NCBI GenBank assembly: GCA_002361485.1
Contig: DESZ01000025.1
Span: 146,518 to 210,517 of the forward strand
From: Cyanobacteria bacterium UBA3301
Lineage (GTDB): Bacteria; Cyanobacteriota; Vampirovibrionia; Gastranaerophilales; Gastranaerophilaceae
DNA length: 64,000 bases
Reading direction: 5' to 3'
A model generated the notes under the pieces. That model was not told where the DNA came from, ran no database searches, and saw only the letters and a list, made by a program, of their open reading frames with translations. Positions 8,119 to 15,752 of this stretch are shown piece after piece (the stretch's first letter is position 1; the number at the start of each line of letters is the position of its first letter). A program made the translations under genes and the position numbers.

Positions 8119-9543
8119 CTAAAACCTGAAATCCCTTTCCCCTTTTTCAATTTTTTTTAAGTATTCAACGGTTTTTTCTTTTACGATTTCAGAACTTTCA
8201 ATATCATCAAGTTCCTTTGCGATAAGTTTTTCGCCGATTTCTTTTGTTTTAGGGGATGCATAATCTTCTAAAAATTCTTTTAATGTAATAAGTGCATTCG
8301 GATGACAGAAGTTGTGAATTTGTTTTTCTTTGCAAATTTCCATAAATTTATCACCTACTCTGCCTGCCCGATAGCATGCTGTGCAAAAACTCGGTACATA
8401 CCCTAATTCCATGAGCCATTTTATAATTTCATCAAGTGTTCTTCTGTCTTCGACATCAAATTGAGCGGTATCTTCTTCCGATTCAATTTCAGGATGCGCA
8501 TAACCACCAACACTTGTTTTTGAACCGCCGGAAATCTGTGATACTCCGAGTTCAAGTACACGCTCTCTGCATTTTTTTGATTCCCTTGTAGAAATTATCA
8601 TACCTGTATACGGTACAGAAATCCTTATGCAAGCAACAATTTTTGCAAAAGTATCATCATCAATTCCGTTTTCAAAAGCGGAAGGGTCAATATCATCGGC
8701 TCTCCTTATTCTCGGAACAGAAATTGTATGAGGCCCGACGCCATATACAGCTTCCAAATGCTCTGCATGCATCAACAATGCTGCAAATTCATATTTAAAA
8801 GTAGAAAGTCCAAATAAAACCCCCATTCCGACATCATCAATTCCGCCTTGCATGGCTCTGTCCATAGCTTCCGTATGATAATCGTAATTATGTTTCGGGC
8901 CTGTCGGATGAAGCTTTTCATAACGTTCTTTATTATATGTTTCTTGAAAAAGAATATATGTTCCTATTCCTGCTTCTTTTAATTTTTTATAATTTTCAAC
9001 GGTTGTTGCCGCAATATTTACGTTGACTCTGCGAATCGCACCGTTTTTGTGGTTTATTGAATAAATTGTTTTTATTGACTCCAAAACATACTCAATCGGG
9101 TTATTAACCGGGTCTTCACCCGTTTCCAGCGCAAGTCGTTTATGACCCATATCTTGTAATGCAATAACTTCTTCTTTTATTTCATCTTGAGTCATTTTTT
9201 TGCGCGGAATATGCTTATTTTTTGCATGATAAGGACAGTATACACAACCGTTTACGCAATAATTTGATAAATACAACGGCGCAAACAAAACAATTCTGTT
9301 TCCGTAATATTCTTGTTTAATTTTTTTTGCAAGAGAGAAAATTTCTTCATTTTTTTGCGGAATTTCACAAGCTAATAATACGGATGCTTCTCTATGTGTC
9401 AAGCCGTTTCCGAGCTTTGCTTTTTCTAAAATTTTATCAATAAGTTCCGTATTATTTTTATTTTTTTCGGCATAATCTAAAGTTTCTAAAACCTCATTAT
9501 TATCAATAAATTCTGTTGCGTGAGGTGATTTAACGTCGTACAT
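8119..9543 (-). CDS. hydG: [FeFe]-hydrogenase maturation radical SAM enzyme HydG
   Basis: The 474-residue product has the radical SAM cluster motif in NYCVNGCVYCPYHAKNKHI. It also has the HydG-specific C-terminal cluster region, with cysteines in SFCTACYRAGRVGD and HNFCHPNALITLKEF, which distinguishes it from ThiH. HydG cleaves tyrosine to supply CO and cyanide ligands for the H-cluster of [FeFe]-hydrogenase. The start at 9541-9543 (MYDVKS) is preferred because GGGAG is 8 bp upstream; an ATG 18 bp earlier overlaps that site. hydE, hydF and the hydrogenase itself are not within this window. The gene implies an anaerobic, hydrogen-metabolising cell. Confidence 0.93.
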   Translation of the reverse strand: MYDVKSPHATEFIDNNEVLETLDYAEKNKNNTELIDKILEKAKLGNGLTHREASVLLACEIPQKNEEIFSLAKKIKQEYYGNRIVLFAPLYLSNYCVNGCVYCPYHAKNKHIPRKKMTQDEIKEEVIALQDMGHKRLALETGEDPVNNPIEYVLESIKTIYSINHKNGAIRRVNVNIAATTVENYKKLKEAGIGTYILFQETYNKERYEKLHPTGPKHNYDYHTEAMDRAMQGGIDDVGMGVLFGLSTFKYEFAALLMHAEHLEAVYGVGPHTISVPRIRRADDIDPSAFENGIDDDTFAKIVACIRISVPYTGMIISTRESKKCRERVLELGVSQISGGSKTSVGGYAHPEIESEEDTAQFDVEDRRTLDEIIKWLMELGYVPSFCTACYRAGRVGDKFMEICKEKQIHNFCHPNALITLKEFLEDYASPKTKEIGEKLIAKELDDIESSEIVKEKTVEYLKKIEKGERDFRF

Positions 9544-9673
9544 AATTCTTCTCCCTATCAATTTTCATGATAAAACTTAAAAGAAAAAAGTAAAGCAAGA
9601 TAATATAGGCGCAGAAGCGTAGTCTGTTTATATAATATGGTTGGAAGTTTGTAGGGTTGACTTTTATCCGTAA

Positions 9674-10951
9674 TTATATTTTTCTTTTTACCCAATTTTC
9701 CAAAACTTTTAACGGAGCTCGTGTAATTGCAAGCGCCCATGAGGAAATGTTTTTTGTTATAATAGAGCCTGCGCCTACGTTTGCGCCTTCTTCTACGGTT
9801 ACAGGCGCGACAAGAACGCTATTTGAACCGATTTTTACGTTATCTTTTAATACTGTTTTTGATTTAATTTTTGATAACGGGTCATAATTGGCAGTAATTG
9901 TTCCTGCGCCGATATTTACATGTTCTCCGAGTTCGGAATCCCCGATATAAGACAGATGTCCGACATTTGTATTTGAAGAAATTTTTGATTTTTTAACCTC
10001 AACAAAATTTCCGACTTTTACATTGTCACAAACTTCCACCCCACCGCGTAGATGCGCGCAAGGTCCTATTTTACAGTTTTTACCGATAATATTTTTACCT
10101 TCAATGTAGGTGGAAGGATAAATTATGGTGTCCTGTCCGATTTGAGTATCTTCGCTAATCCAAGTACTGCGAGGGTCAACAATTGTTACACCGCTTGTCA
10201 TAAGTTCATCAAGCTTTCTTAAATTCATTATTTTTGTTGCTTGAGCTAAATTTTGTCTTGAATTTATACCGTATATTTCATCGCTGTTTTCAAGAATGTA
10301 TGCGTTAACATTCAATTTTTGTTCTTTTCCCCATTGGATAATATCGGTTAAATAGTATTCGCCTTGTGCATTGTTGGTTTTTAATTGTGAAAATGCATTT
10401 TTTATCTTTCCCCAATTCAAACAGTAAATTCCCGCATTAACTTCTTTTACGGCTTTTTGTTCAAAAGTCGCATCTTTTTCTTCTACAATGCATTTAAGGG
10501 TATTATCATTTTCTCTTATTATTCTTCCGTAATTTGTCGGATTGTCGAAAATAGTACTCATAACGGTTAAATCAGAATTATTTGAATTATGGAATTCTAC
10601 AAACTTTTTCAACGTATCCTCTTTGATTAACGGTGTGTCCCCACAAAGAATTAAAACCTGACCTTCATAATTTTCAAGATAAGGACAAACCATGGATACC
10701 GCGTGTCCTGTGCCGAGCTGTGGAGATTGGAGAATTGTTTTGGCACATTTATAATTATTTTTTACATAGTCTTCAACAACGGAAGCCTGATGTCCTACAA
10801 TTACAAACTGTTCCGATGTAAAATCTTTTACATTATCCATAACATATCCCAATAAAGTTTTGCCCATAATTTCGTGCAAAACTTTAGGTGTAGTTTCGGA
10901 TTTCATTCTCGTACCTTTACCTGCTGCTAAAATAATTGCTTTTATATCCAT
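9674..10951 (-). CDS. glmU: Bifunctional UDP-GlcNAc pyrophosphorylase / glucosamine-1-P acetyltransferase
   Basis: The 425-residue product has the N-terminal uridyltransferase motif LAAGKGTRMKS and QLGTGHAVSM. It has a C-terminal left-handed beta-helix with hexapeptide repeats (IGPCAHLRGG, VGNFVEVKKSKI, GHLSYIGDSE, GAGTITANYD). The last contains the acetyltransferase active-site region. It is somewhat shorter than E. coli GlmU (456), mostly from a trimmed C-terminal tail. It makes UDP-GlcNAc for peptidoglycan and lipopolysaccharide. GAGGGAAAG precedes the ATG. Confidence 0.95.
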   Translation of the reverse strand: MDIKAIILAAGKGTRMKSETTPKVLHEIMGKTLLGYVMDNVKDFTSEQFVIVGHQASVVEDYVKNNYKCAKTILQSPQLGTGHAVSMVCPYLENYEGQVLILCGDTPLIKEDTLKKFVEFHNSNNSDLTVMSTIFDNPTNYGRIIRENDNTLKCIVEEKDATFEQKAVKEVNAGIYCLNWGKIKNAFSQLKTNNAQGEYYLTDIIQWGKEQKLNVNAYILENSDEIYGINSRQNLAQATKIMNLRKLDELMTSGVTIVDPRSTWISEDTQIGQDTIIYPSTYIEGKNIIGKNCKIGPCAHLRGGVEVCDNVKVGNFVEVKKSKISSNTNVGHLSYIGDSELGEHVNIGAGTITANYDPLSKIKSKTVLKDNVKIGSNSVLVAPVTVEEGANVGAGSIITKNISSWALAITRAPLKVLENWVKRKI

Positions 10952-11078
10952 AATCTTTCCCTCTATCTATTGTATTTTATAACAAAAACATATTAACAAA
11001 TGTAAAAAAACACGATTTAATAGCAAAAATTTTTTTGATAATATTTAATTAACTCATAAATGCAAAAGGAGATAACGA

Positions 11079-11999
11079 GTGAAAATTGGTACAAATTATG
11101 CATTCCCTGTGTTATCAAGCAGATTTCAACCTGTTCAAAAACGTAAAGAACAAATTGATAATATTTTAAGTTTTGAAGGTTCTAAAAAATCAGATAATGC
11201 AAAAAAATATTTAATATATACCCCAATGATTCTTGCAACAATTGGAATGGGTGCTTGTAAAGATTCACGTTCCCCTGAAGATATGCCTCAGGCACACTGG
11301 GATATGATTATTGCACATGATGATAATATTGAACAAAATGTTCGTGAAACGGCATACACAATAGATGCTGATGATTTATCAGAAATTACCGATTACGAAT
11401 CTATGAAAGATACAACAAATTACAACCCTGTAATTGATAAATTTATGAAGGAAGATAAGTCTGTTGTAAAAGTTAAAAAATGGGAAAGCGACGATGCTGA
11501 TTATGTAAACTCATACAGAATAATCGGTGCTGACGGGTATAACAGAAACGGAAAAAAAGTTCGTGAAATAATTATTCATGCTAAAGAACCTAGTATTTCC
11601 TGTACAACTCCAACGTACGGACCTCAAGGTATAGAAAAAACATATTATTTACCTCGTGCAACAAAAACAGAATATTGTACAAATGATGAAGCACAAACAG
11701 TCCAATATTATACCGTAGAATATAATGAAAAAATGTCGTTAAAAGGTAAAGGCGGGTACAGTAAAAAAGAAACTGTATATCTTGAGCCGGAGGATGATGT
11801 TGCGTTTGTTGTTTCATTCAAAAAAGGTGATGTTGAATATAATGATGGCGTGCCTTTTGCAATAAACAATTCATATCACGAACAAGTAATTACATACGAT
11901 AAAAATGGTAAAAAGTTGCGTGTTGCAAATTATAGACCAAACGAATATGGCGAAATTGTATACGATGAAAAAACTTCTCGTGATTACATAAAACAATAA
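11079..11999 (+). CDS. Lipoprotein-like protein with FEG-motif N-terminal extension (paralogue 1)
   Basis: I do not recognise a family. It starts with GTG at 11079, 8 bp after AAAGGAGAT. Residues 1-44 are a polar leader that contains NYAFPV and ends with LSFEG (F32-E-G34). A hydrophobic stretch YTPMILATIGMGA (47-59) then leads into Cys60, which looks like a lipobox set unusually deep. The rest is hydrophilic, with a segment VREIIIHAKEPSISCTTPTYGP shared almost entirely with the next gene (VREVVIHPQEPSIS in that one). The two genes are 15 bp apart, co-oriented and clearly tandem duplicates. If lipidated, it would sit at the inner or outer membrane; an alternative is a single-pass membrane protein. 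Confidence 0.75.
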   Translation: MKIGTNYAFPVLSSRFQPVQKRKEQIDNILSFEGSKKSDNAKKYLIYTPMILATIGMGACKDSRSPEDMPQAHWDMIIAHDDNIEQNVRETAYTIDADDLSEITDYESMKDTTNYNPVIDKFMKEDKSVVKVKKWESDDADYVNSYRIIGADGYNRNGKKVREIIIHAKEPSISCTTPTYGPQGIEKTYYLPRATKTEYCTNDEAQTVQYYTVEYNEKMSLKGKGGYSKKETVYLEPEDDVAFVVSFKKGDVEYNDGVPFAINNSYHEQVITYDKNGKKLRVANYRPNEYGEIVYDEKTSRDYIKQ

Positions 12000-12014
12000 T
12001 ATAGGAAAAGCAAA

Positions 12015-12836
12015 ATGAGAATAATAACAAATTATGCAATATCTTTAAATAAAGCATCATACAAGCAAAATAATGCAAAGCAATCTGTAAGTGATATAAA
12101 ATTTGAAGGTGAAAAAAGCAGGTTAAACAAAAATAATTTAATTTATGTACCGATGATGCTGGCTTTGGTAAGTGTTGGCGGATGTAATCAAGCTCCGAAG
12201 ATGAATGCCGAAGTAACTCCTTCAATTGAATATAAATCTGATTCTGTAAAAAATTCAATAAAAAAGACCTCTCGCGATTATGATGATGTTATAAATAAAT
12301 TCTTAGGGCAAAAAGAAATTAACCGTATAGAAGTTTTTGAAGCATCCGATCCAAATTATAAAGATGTATTCAGAACGATATATGCCGAAGGTTATGATAT
12401 TCGCGGTCGTATTATAAGAGAGGTTGTAATTCATCCTCAAGAGCCGAGCATCTCTTCGAAAGAGCCAATTTACTGTCCGGAGCCGGAAGTAAAATTAGTT
12501 GAATATATGCCTGACAGAGTTGTTACAAAAGAGTATGATAACGGAAAATATATGGCAACATCAACAAAATATTATAAAGAAACAGAGCTAAACGGTGTTT
12601 CGGGATATAAAAAAGAAATTATTGTATCTTCAGACGGTTCAAAAGAATTTATATATAAAAATGCCGAGTACGAATTGTCAGATGGCGTTCCGCGTTCTGA
12701 TAATAAAAAATATCACGAAAGACATATTTATTATAATTCTGATAATGCAAGAACGGGACATGTTGATTTTAGACCTGACGAGCGCGGAAATATAGTAATA
12801 TACGAATCAACTTCGGATATTCCGGAAGATTTTTAA
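12015..12836 (+). CDS. Lipoprotein-like protein with FEG-motif N-terminal extension (paralogue 2)
   Basis: The 273-residue product is the tandem paralogue of the preceding gene. It shares NYA near the N-terminus, an FEG motif (F30-E-G32), a hydrophobic segment YVPMMLALVSVGG and a following Cys57. Conserved downstream stretches include RGRIIREVVIHPQEPSIS, GVSGYKKEIIV, ELSDGVPRSDNKKYHERHI and VDFRPDERGNIV, each with a counterpart in paralogue 1 (for example YRPNEYGEIV). The repeated GYxxxGKK/GYDIRGR-type and DGVP segments suggest a beta-rich, possibly YD/MORN-like, fold but I cannot assign one. A strong terminator follows. Function unknown. Confidence 0.75.
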   Translation: MRIITNYAISLNKASYKQNNAKQSVSDIKFEGEKSRLNKNNLIYVPMMLALVSVGGCNQAPKMNAEVTPSIEYKSDSVKNSIKKTSRDYDDVINKFLGQKEINRIEVFEASDPNYKDVFRTIYAEGYDIRGRIIREVVIHPQEPSISSKEPIYCPEPEVKLVEYMPDRVVTKEYDNGKYMATSTKYYKETELNGVSGYKKEIIVSSDGSKEFIYKNAEYELSDGVPRSDNKKYHERHIYYNSDNARTGHVDFRPDERGNIVIYESTSDIPEDF

Positions 12837-12845
12837 GGTAATATA

Positions 12846-12878
12846 AAATATCTGACCTTTTGGGTCAGATATTTTTTT
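12846..12878. terminator. Bidirectional Rho-independent terminator
   Basis: The stem ATATCTGACC, loop TTTT, stem GGGTCAGATAT is followed by a T-run on the plus strand and preceded by A-rich sequence for the minus strand. It ends the lipoprotein pair and includes the stop codon of the converging flavodoxin-fold gene. Confidence 0.85.
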
Positions 12879-13452
12879 TAATATTTTCAACAAGATTATC
12901 TATTTTTTTTCTTGCTTTTGCAAGTTCTTCTTCAACCTTTGCATTGATAATATCAAGATTTTCGGCTTGAATTTTGTCACAATGTTTTATTCCGTGATAT
13001 TTTTTTGCAAGAGTTTTGATGTATTCATAACCGTATTCATTGTCAATTTTTCCGCCTGCTGTTGTAATGTAGACGATTCTGTCTGCTTGGCATAACCCGA
13101 TTGCATTGCCTTCTTCATCATATTTAAATACAAGATTAGGTATATTTATTGCTTCAATATATAACTTTAAAACCGCAGGGAATGACAAATCCCAAAATGG
13201 TGCTGCTATCAATATCATATCGGCATTAGTATAATCCTTTGCATAATAAAAAACAGGGTCGTCAAAATTCATTTCATCAGCTAAATTTGTCCTTCTGATA
13301 AGGGTTTCAATGTCTAATGGCGGGATATTTTCTTCCGTTAATTTTATTTTTTTTACATTATGTTCATTCCCGAGTTTTGATAGCATATATTCGGCAAGTC
13401 CTTTTGTTCTTGAATCTTCATATAAAGATGCATCTACATACAAAATATTCAT
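12865..13452 (-). CDS. FMN-dependent NADH-azoreductase / flavodoxin-fold quinone reductase
   Basis: The 195-residue product has the flavodoxin-like fold of the AzoR/NQO family. It shows an N-terminal strand MNILYVDASLYEDSRT (phosphate-binding loop), ADMILIAAPFWDLSFPAVLKLYIE (the conserved P-x-W-N-like flavin loop, with a D in place of N), and ITTAGGKI. These enzymes transfer two electrons from NAD(P)H to quinones, azo dyes or other acceptors. AAGGAG precedes the ATG. The physiological acceptor cannot be inferred. Confidence 0.85.
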   Translation of the reverse strand: MNILYVDASLYEDSRTKGLAEYMLSKLGNEHNVKKIKLTEENIPPLDIETLIRRTNLADEMNFDDPVFYYAKDYTNADMILIAAPFWDLSFPAVLKLYIEAINIPNLVFKYDEEGNAIGLCQADRIVYITTAGGKIDNEYGYEYIKTLAKKYHGIKHCDKIQAENLDIINAKVEEELAKARKKIDNLVENIKKNI

Positions 13453-13488
13453 AAATTACTCCTTATTTTTAATTTACTTATTATAGTA

Positions 13489-14355
13489 TTATTTGTTAAA
13501 ATTTTCAAAATTAATACTGAACATTCTGTTTCCATATTTCAGGCAGGTCTGGCAAAAATCTGTTTCCAAATTGCATTTGTCTGCATAATTTTTAAAACAA
13601 CTTCCGCACCTTCCTCGATAATCATCTGATAGAAACGGGCAGCAGTATACCCCTTTTGAAGTTATTACTCTGCTTGTTTCACAATCGATTTCATAGTAAT
13701 TTTTCCCAAAATTTTCACTAATTTCATCATTATTATTTTTATCATACCAAGGGGTTATGTGTAAATGTTTATTATCAAGCGCGTAATTAACCTTGGAAAA
13801 AATTTCGCAAAATTGGTGATATAATGTTTCTTCCGATTCTTTATAATAATTTGTGCATGCAATAATCGGCTCAAATCCGTATTTGACAAGATGTTTTACC
13901 GCAAAAACAGCAAATCTGTATGAGCCGCGGCATCTGATATCATCGTTTTTTACTTCATTATAATGGTCAAGGCTGATTTTAAAAATGATTTCATTTTCGG
14001 ATTCTCCTTCAACTTTTTTTAAGAAGCGTGCTTTTTTTTCATTAATAAAACTTCCGTTTGTGCAAATACAGACATTTGAACGCTTTAAGCATAACCTTAA
14101 AATTGCATTAAAATCAGGATGAGTCATTGGTTCAGCCCCTGACAGATAGATGCATTTTATATTATCATTCATAGTATCATTGAGGGCATTTTTAACAGTA
14201 TCAATACTTATAAAATCTTCAATTTTTTTATACATAGGAAAATCTATATAGCAATGTTTGCAGCGCTGGTTGCATGATTTTGCGGTCATTTCAATAAATA
14301 AATTGTTCAATTCTTTTAAACGCACAACGTTTGATTGCCAAACAGTATTTGTCAT
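13489..14355 (-). CDS. Radical SAM protein with Cys-rich C-terminus
   Basis: The product is 288 residues from the ATG at 14353-14355, chosen for AAGGAG 9 bp upstream; an earlier in-frame start has no such site. The radical SAM motif is in TAKSCNQRCKHCYIDFP, followed by the SAM-binding GAEPMTHPDF (GGE-motif variant). The C-terminus carries a second cysteine group (GVYCCPF, RGRCGSCFKNYADKC, DFCQTC) resembling a SPASM/twitch auxiliary cluster. Such proteins modify peptides, sugars or other substrates, and the substrate is not evident. It is divergent from a DRE-TIM aldolase gene with about 100 bp between, suggesting shared regulation. Confidence 0.85.
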   Translation of the reverse strand: MTNTVWQSNVVRLKELNNLFIEMTAKSCNQRCKHCYIDFPMYKKIEDFISIDTVKNALNDTMNDNIKCIYLSGAEPMTHPDFNAILRLCLKRSNVCICTNGSFINEKKARFLKKVEGESENEIIFKISLDHYNEVKNDDIRCRGSYRFAVFAVKHLVKYGFEPIIACTNYYKESEETLYHQFCEIFSKVNYALDNKHLHITPWYDKNNNDEISENFGKNYYEIDCETSRVITSKGVYCCPFLSDDYRGRCGSCFKNYADKCNLETDFCQTCLKYGNRMFSINFENFNK

Positions 14356-14446
14356 AGTTGTAAACTCCTTCTTCTGATATAAACACATGTTAAAACGACA
14401 GCTTTGAAAATATATTACCCTACATGGCAAATTTCTGATTTCATGC

Positions 14447-14452
14447 TACTAT
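14447..14452 (+). promoter_or_regulatory. -10 box 6 nt before ATG: probable leaderless promoter
   Basis: TACTAT is followed by TTGCTT and then the ATG at 14459. Transcription would start at or next to the start codon, and no Shine-Dalgarno sequence is seen. The same -10/6 nt/ATG layout occurs before the genes at 15570 and 55992. Confidence 0.45.
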
Positions 14453-14458
14453 TTGCTT

Positions 14459-15208
14459 ATGGTAAAGATTTTAGATACAACATTTCGTGATGGCGGGCAT
14501 CAGACAAACTGGTCTTTTGAACATAAATTTGTTGAAAATTATTTAAAATGTTGTGATAGTTCAGGAATAGATTTTTTAGAACTCGGTTATCGCAATAATA
14601 TTGATAAAGAAAACAAAGGCGAATTTTTTAATTGCAGTGTTGAATTGTGCCAAAAGTTTTATCAAAAAAAAGGTAATCTTTCTTTAGGGGTAATGGCCGA
14701 TACTTCAAGATTATCTTTGGATGATTTTACAAATTCAAAAAAGGATTATGTTGATTTCATAAGACTTGCAACGCATCCAGACAGAATAGAGCAAACATTA
14801 TATTATGCTGAAGAATTAAAACTAAGAGGATACGAAATTTTTATCCAACTGATGGAAATTCCAAACTTGAAACCGCAACACTATGAAATGCTTCAAAATT
14901 GGAAAAGCAAAAATATTTTGAAAAGCTTGTATATTGCAGATACTTATGGTACAGTTCAACCGCAAGAGATAAAAATATATTTTGATAAATTGCGTAGTAT
15001 CGGATATGAAAATATAAGTTTTCATGCGCACAATAATACGAATAATGCCCTTGCAAATACTGTGAATGCCATTAGAGAAGGTGCCTATGCGGTTGATGTG
15101 TCGTATAACGGATTAGGCGGTAATCTTAGTATGACAGATTTATTTGAACACTTAAATAAAAATATGGATTATTATAAAACTCTTTCTTATTCAAAAAATT
15201 GTCTGTAA
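14459..15208 (+). CDS. DRE-TIM metallolyase (HMGL-like aldolase catalytic domain)
   Basis: The 249-residue product starts KILDTTFRDGGHQTNWSF, the Dx-x-RDG metal and catalytic motif of the HMG-CoA lyase/isopropylmalate synthase/4-hydroxy-2-oxovalerate aldolase group. It has the metal-binding HxH in ISFHAHNNTNNALANT and the glycine-rich end DVSYNGLGGNLSM. The length matches an isolated TIM barrel. Proteins of this DGG type often occur in surface-sugar or secondary metabolism loci, but the substrate is unknown. The ATG at 14459 is preferred over a TTG six bases earlier. The 3' end overlaps the converging receiver-domain gene by 22 bp. Confidence 0.83.
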   Translation: MVKILDTTFRDGGHQTNWSFEHKFVENYLKCCDSSGIDFLELGYRNNIDKENKGEFFNCSVELCQKFYQKKGNLSLGVMADTSRLSLDDFTNSKKDYVDFIRLATHPDRIEQTLYYAEELKLRGYEIFIQLMEIPNLKPQHYEMLQNWKSKNILKSLYIADTYGTVQPQEIKIYFDKLRSIGYENISFHAHNNTNNALANTVNAIREGAYAVDVSYNGLGGNLSMTDLFEHLNKNMDYYKTLSYSKNCL

Positions 15209-15570
15209 ATTTCTGCATCAGAGTTCCTTATAATATATTTTGAAACGTATTCTACTCCGTATTTTTGGGCAATTAAGTTTATTGAAGGGCTGGCAGAGAT
15301 TATTACAATCTTAGTGCTTTTATATTCATTAAGCATTTGAATTTGCTCAATTAACCATTCTCCGGCAAGTTTTGGTAAGAAATTACCCTCCATTTGCATA
15401 TCCGTAAATATTACATCATAAGGATTGTCAATTGATACTTCTACTTTAGATAACGCTTGCAGTGCCGAGTCTGCAGTATCAATTTCCAAATTCGGAATAT
15501 TCAAATATTCCAAATTATTTTTATGAAATCTTATCCAACCCGGCACATCATCAACAATTAATACTCGCAT
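15187..15570 (-). CDS. Stand-alone response regulator receiver domain
   Basis: The 127-residue product is a single REC domain. It has an acidic pair in RVLIVDDVPGW, the phosphoacceptor Asp in DVIFTDMQMEG, a Ser in IVIISASPS (the switch Thr/Ser) and Lys in EYVSKYI. There is no output domain, so it resembles CheY-type or phosphorelay proteins that act by protein contact. No histidine kinase is nearby. It converges with, and overlaps by 22 bp, the aldolase gene. The start codon is 6 nt from a TATAAT, suggesting a leaderless mRNA. Confidence 0.88.
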   Translation of the reverse strand: MRVLIVDDVPGWIRFHKNNLEYLNIPNLEIDTADSALQALSKVEVSIDNPYDVIFTDMQMEGNFLPKLAGEWLIEQIQMLNEYKSTKIVIISASPSINLIAQKYGVEYVSKYIIRNSDAEIYRQFFE

Positions 15571-15576
15571 ATTTTA

Positions 15577-15582
15577 ATTATA
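15577..15582 (-). promoter_or_regulatory. -10 box 6 nt before ATG of receiver-domain gene
   Basis: On the minus strand a perfect TATAAT is followed by TAAAAT and the ATG at 15568-15570. No ribosome binding site is present, so a leaderless transcript is likely. No clear -35 box is seen. Confidence 0.5.
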
Positions 15583-15659
15583 GCATAAAATAACATTCTT
15601 ATATTTTGCGATTGTGCGCAGGTAAATGCAAAATGTAAACAATTATTAATTTTGTATAT

Positions 15660-15677
15660 ATTCCGTAAATACGGAAT
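15660..15677. promoter_or_regulatory. Perfect palindrome, candidate operator
   Basis: ATTCCGTA-AA-TACGGAAT is an 8-bp inverted repeat with a 2-bp centre. It lies 75 bp before the large modular protein gene and about 90 bp from the divergent receiver gene. It is the size and position of a dimeric repressor or activator site. Confidence 0.45.
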
Positions 15678-15752
15678 GTAAATTCTAAAAAACAAAAATA
15701 CTTTATAGAAACATAAGGGGATATTGCACATTATAAAAAGGGGAAAGTTAAG

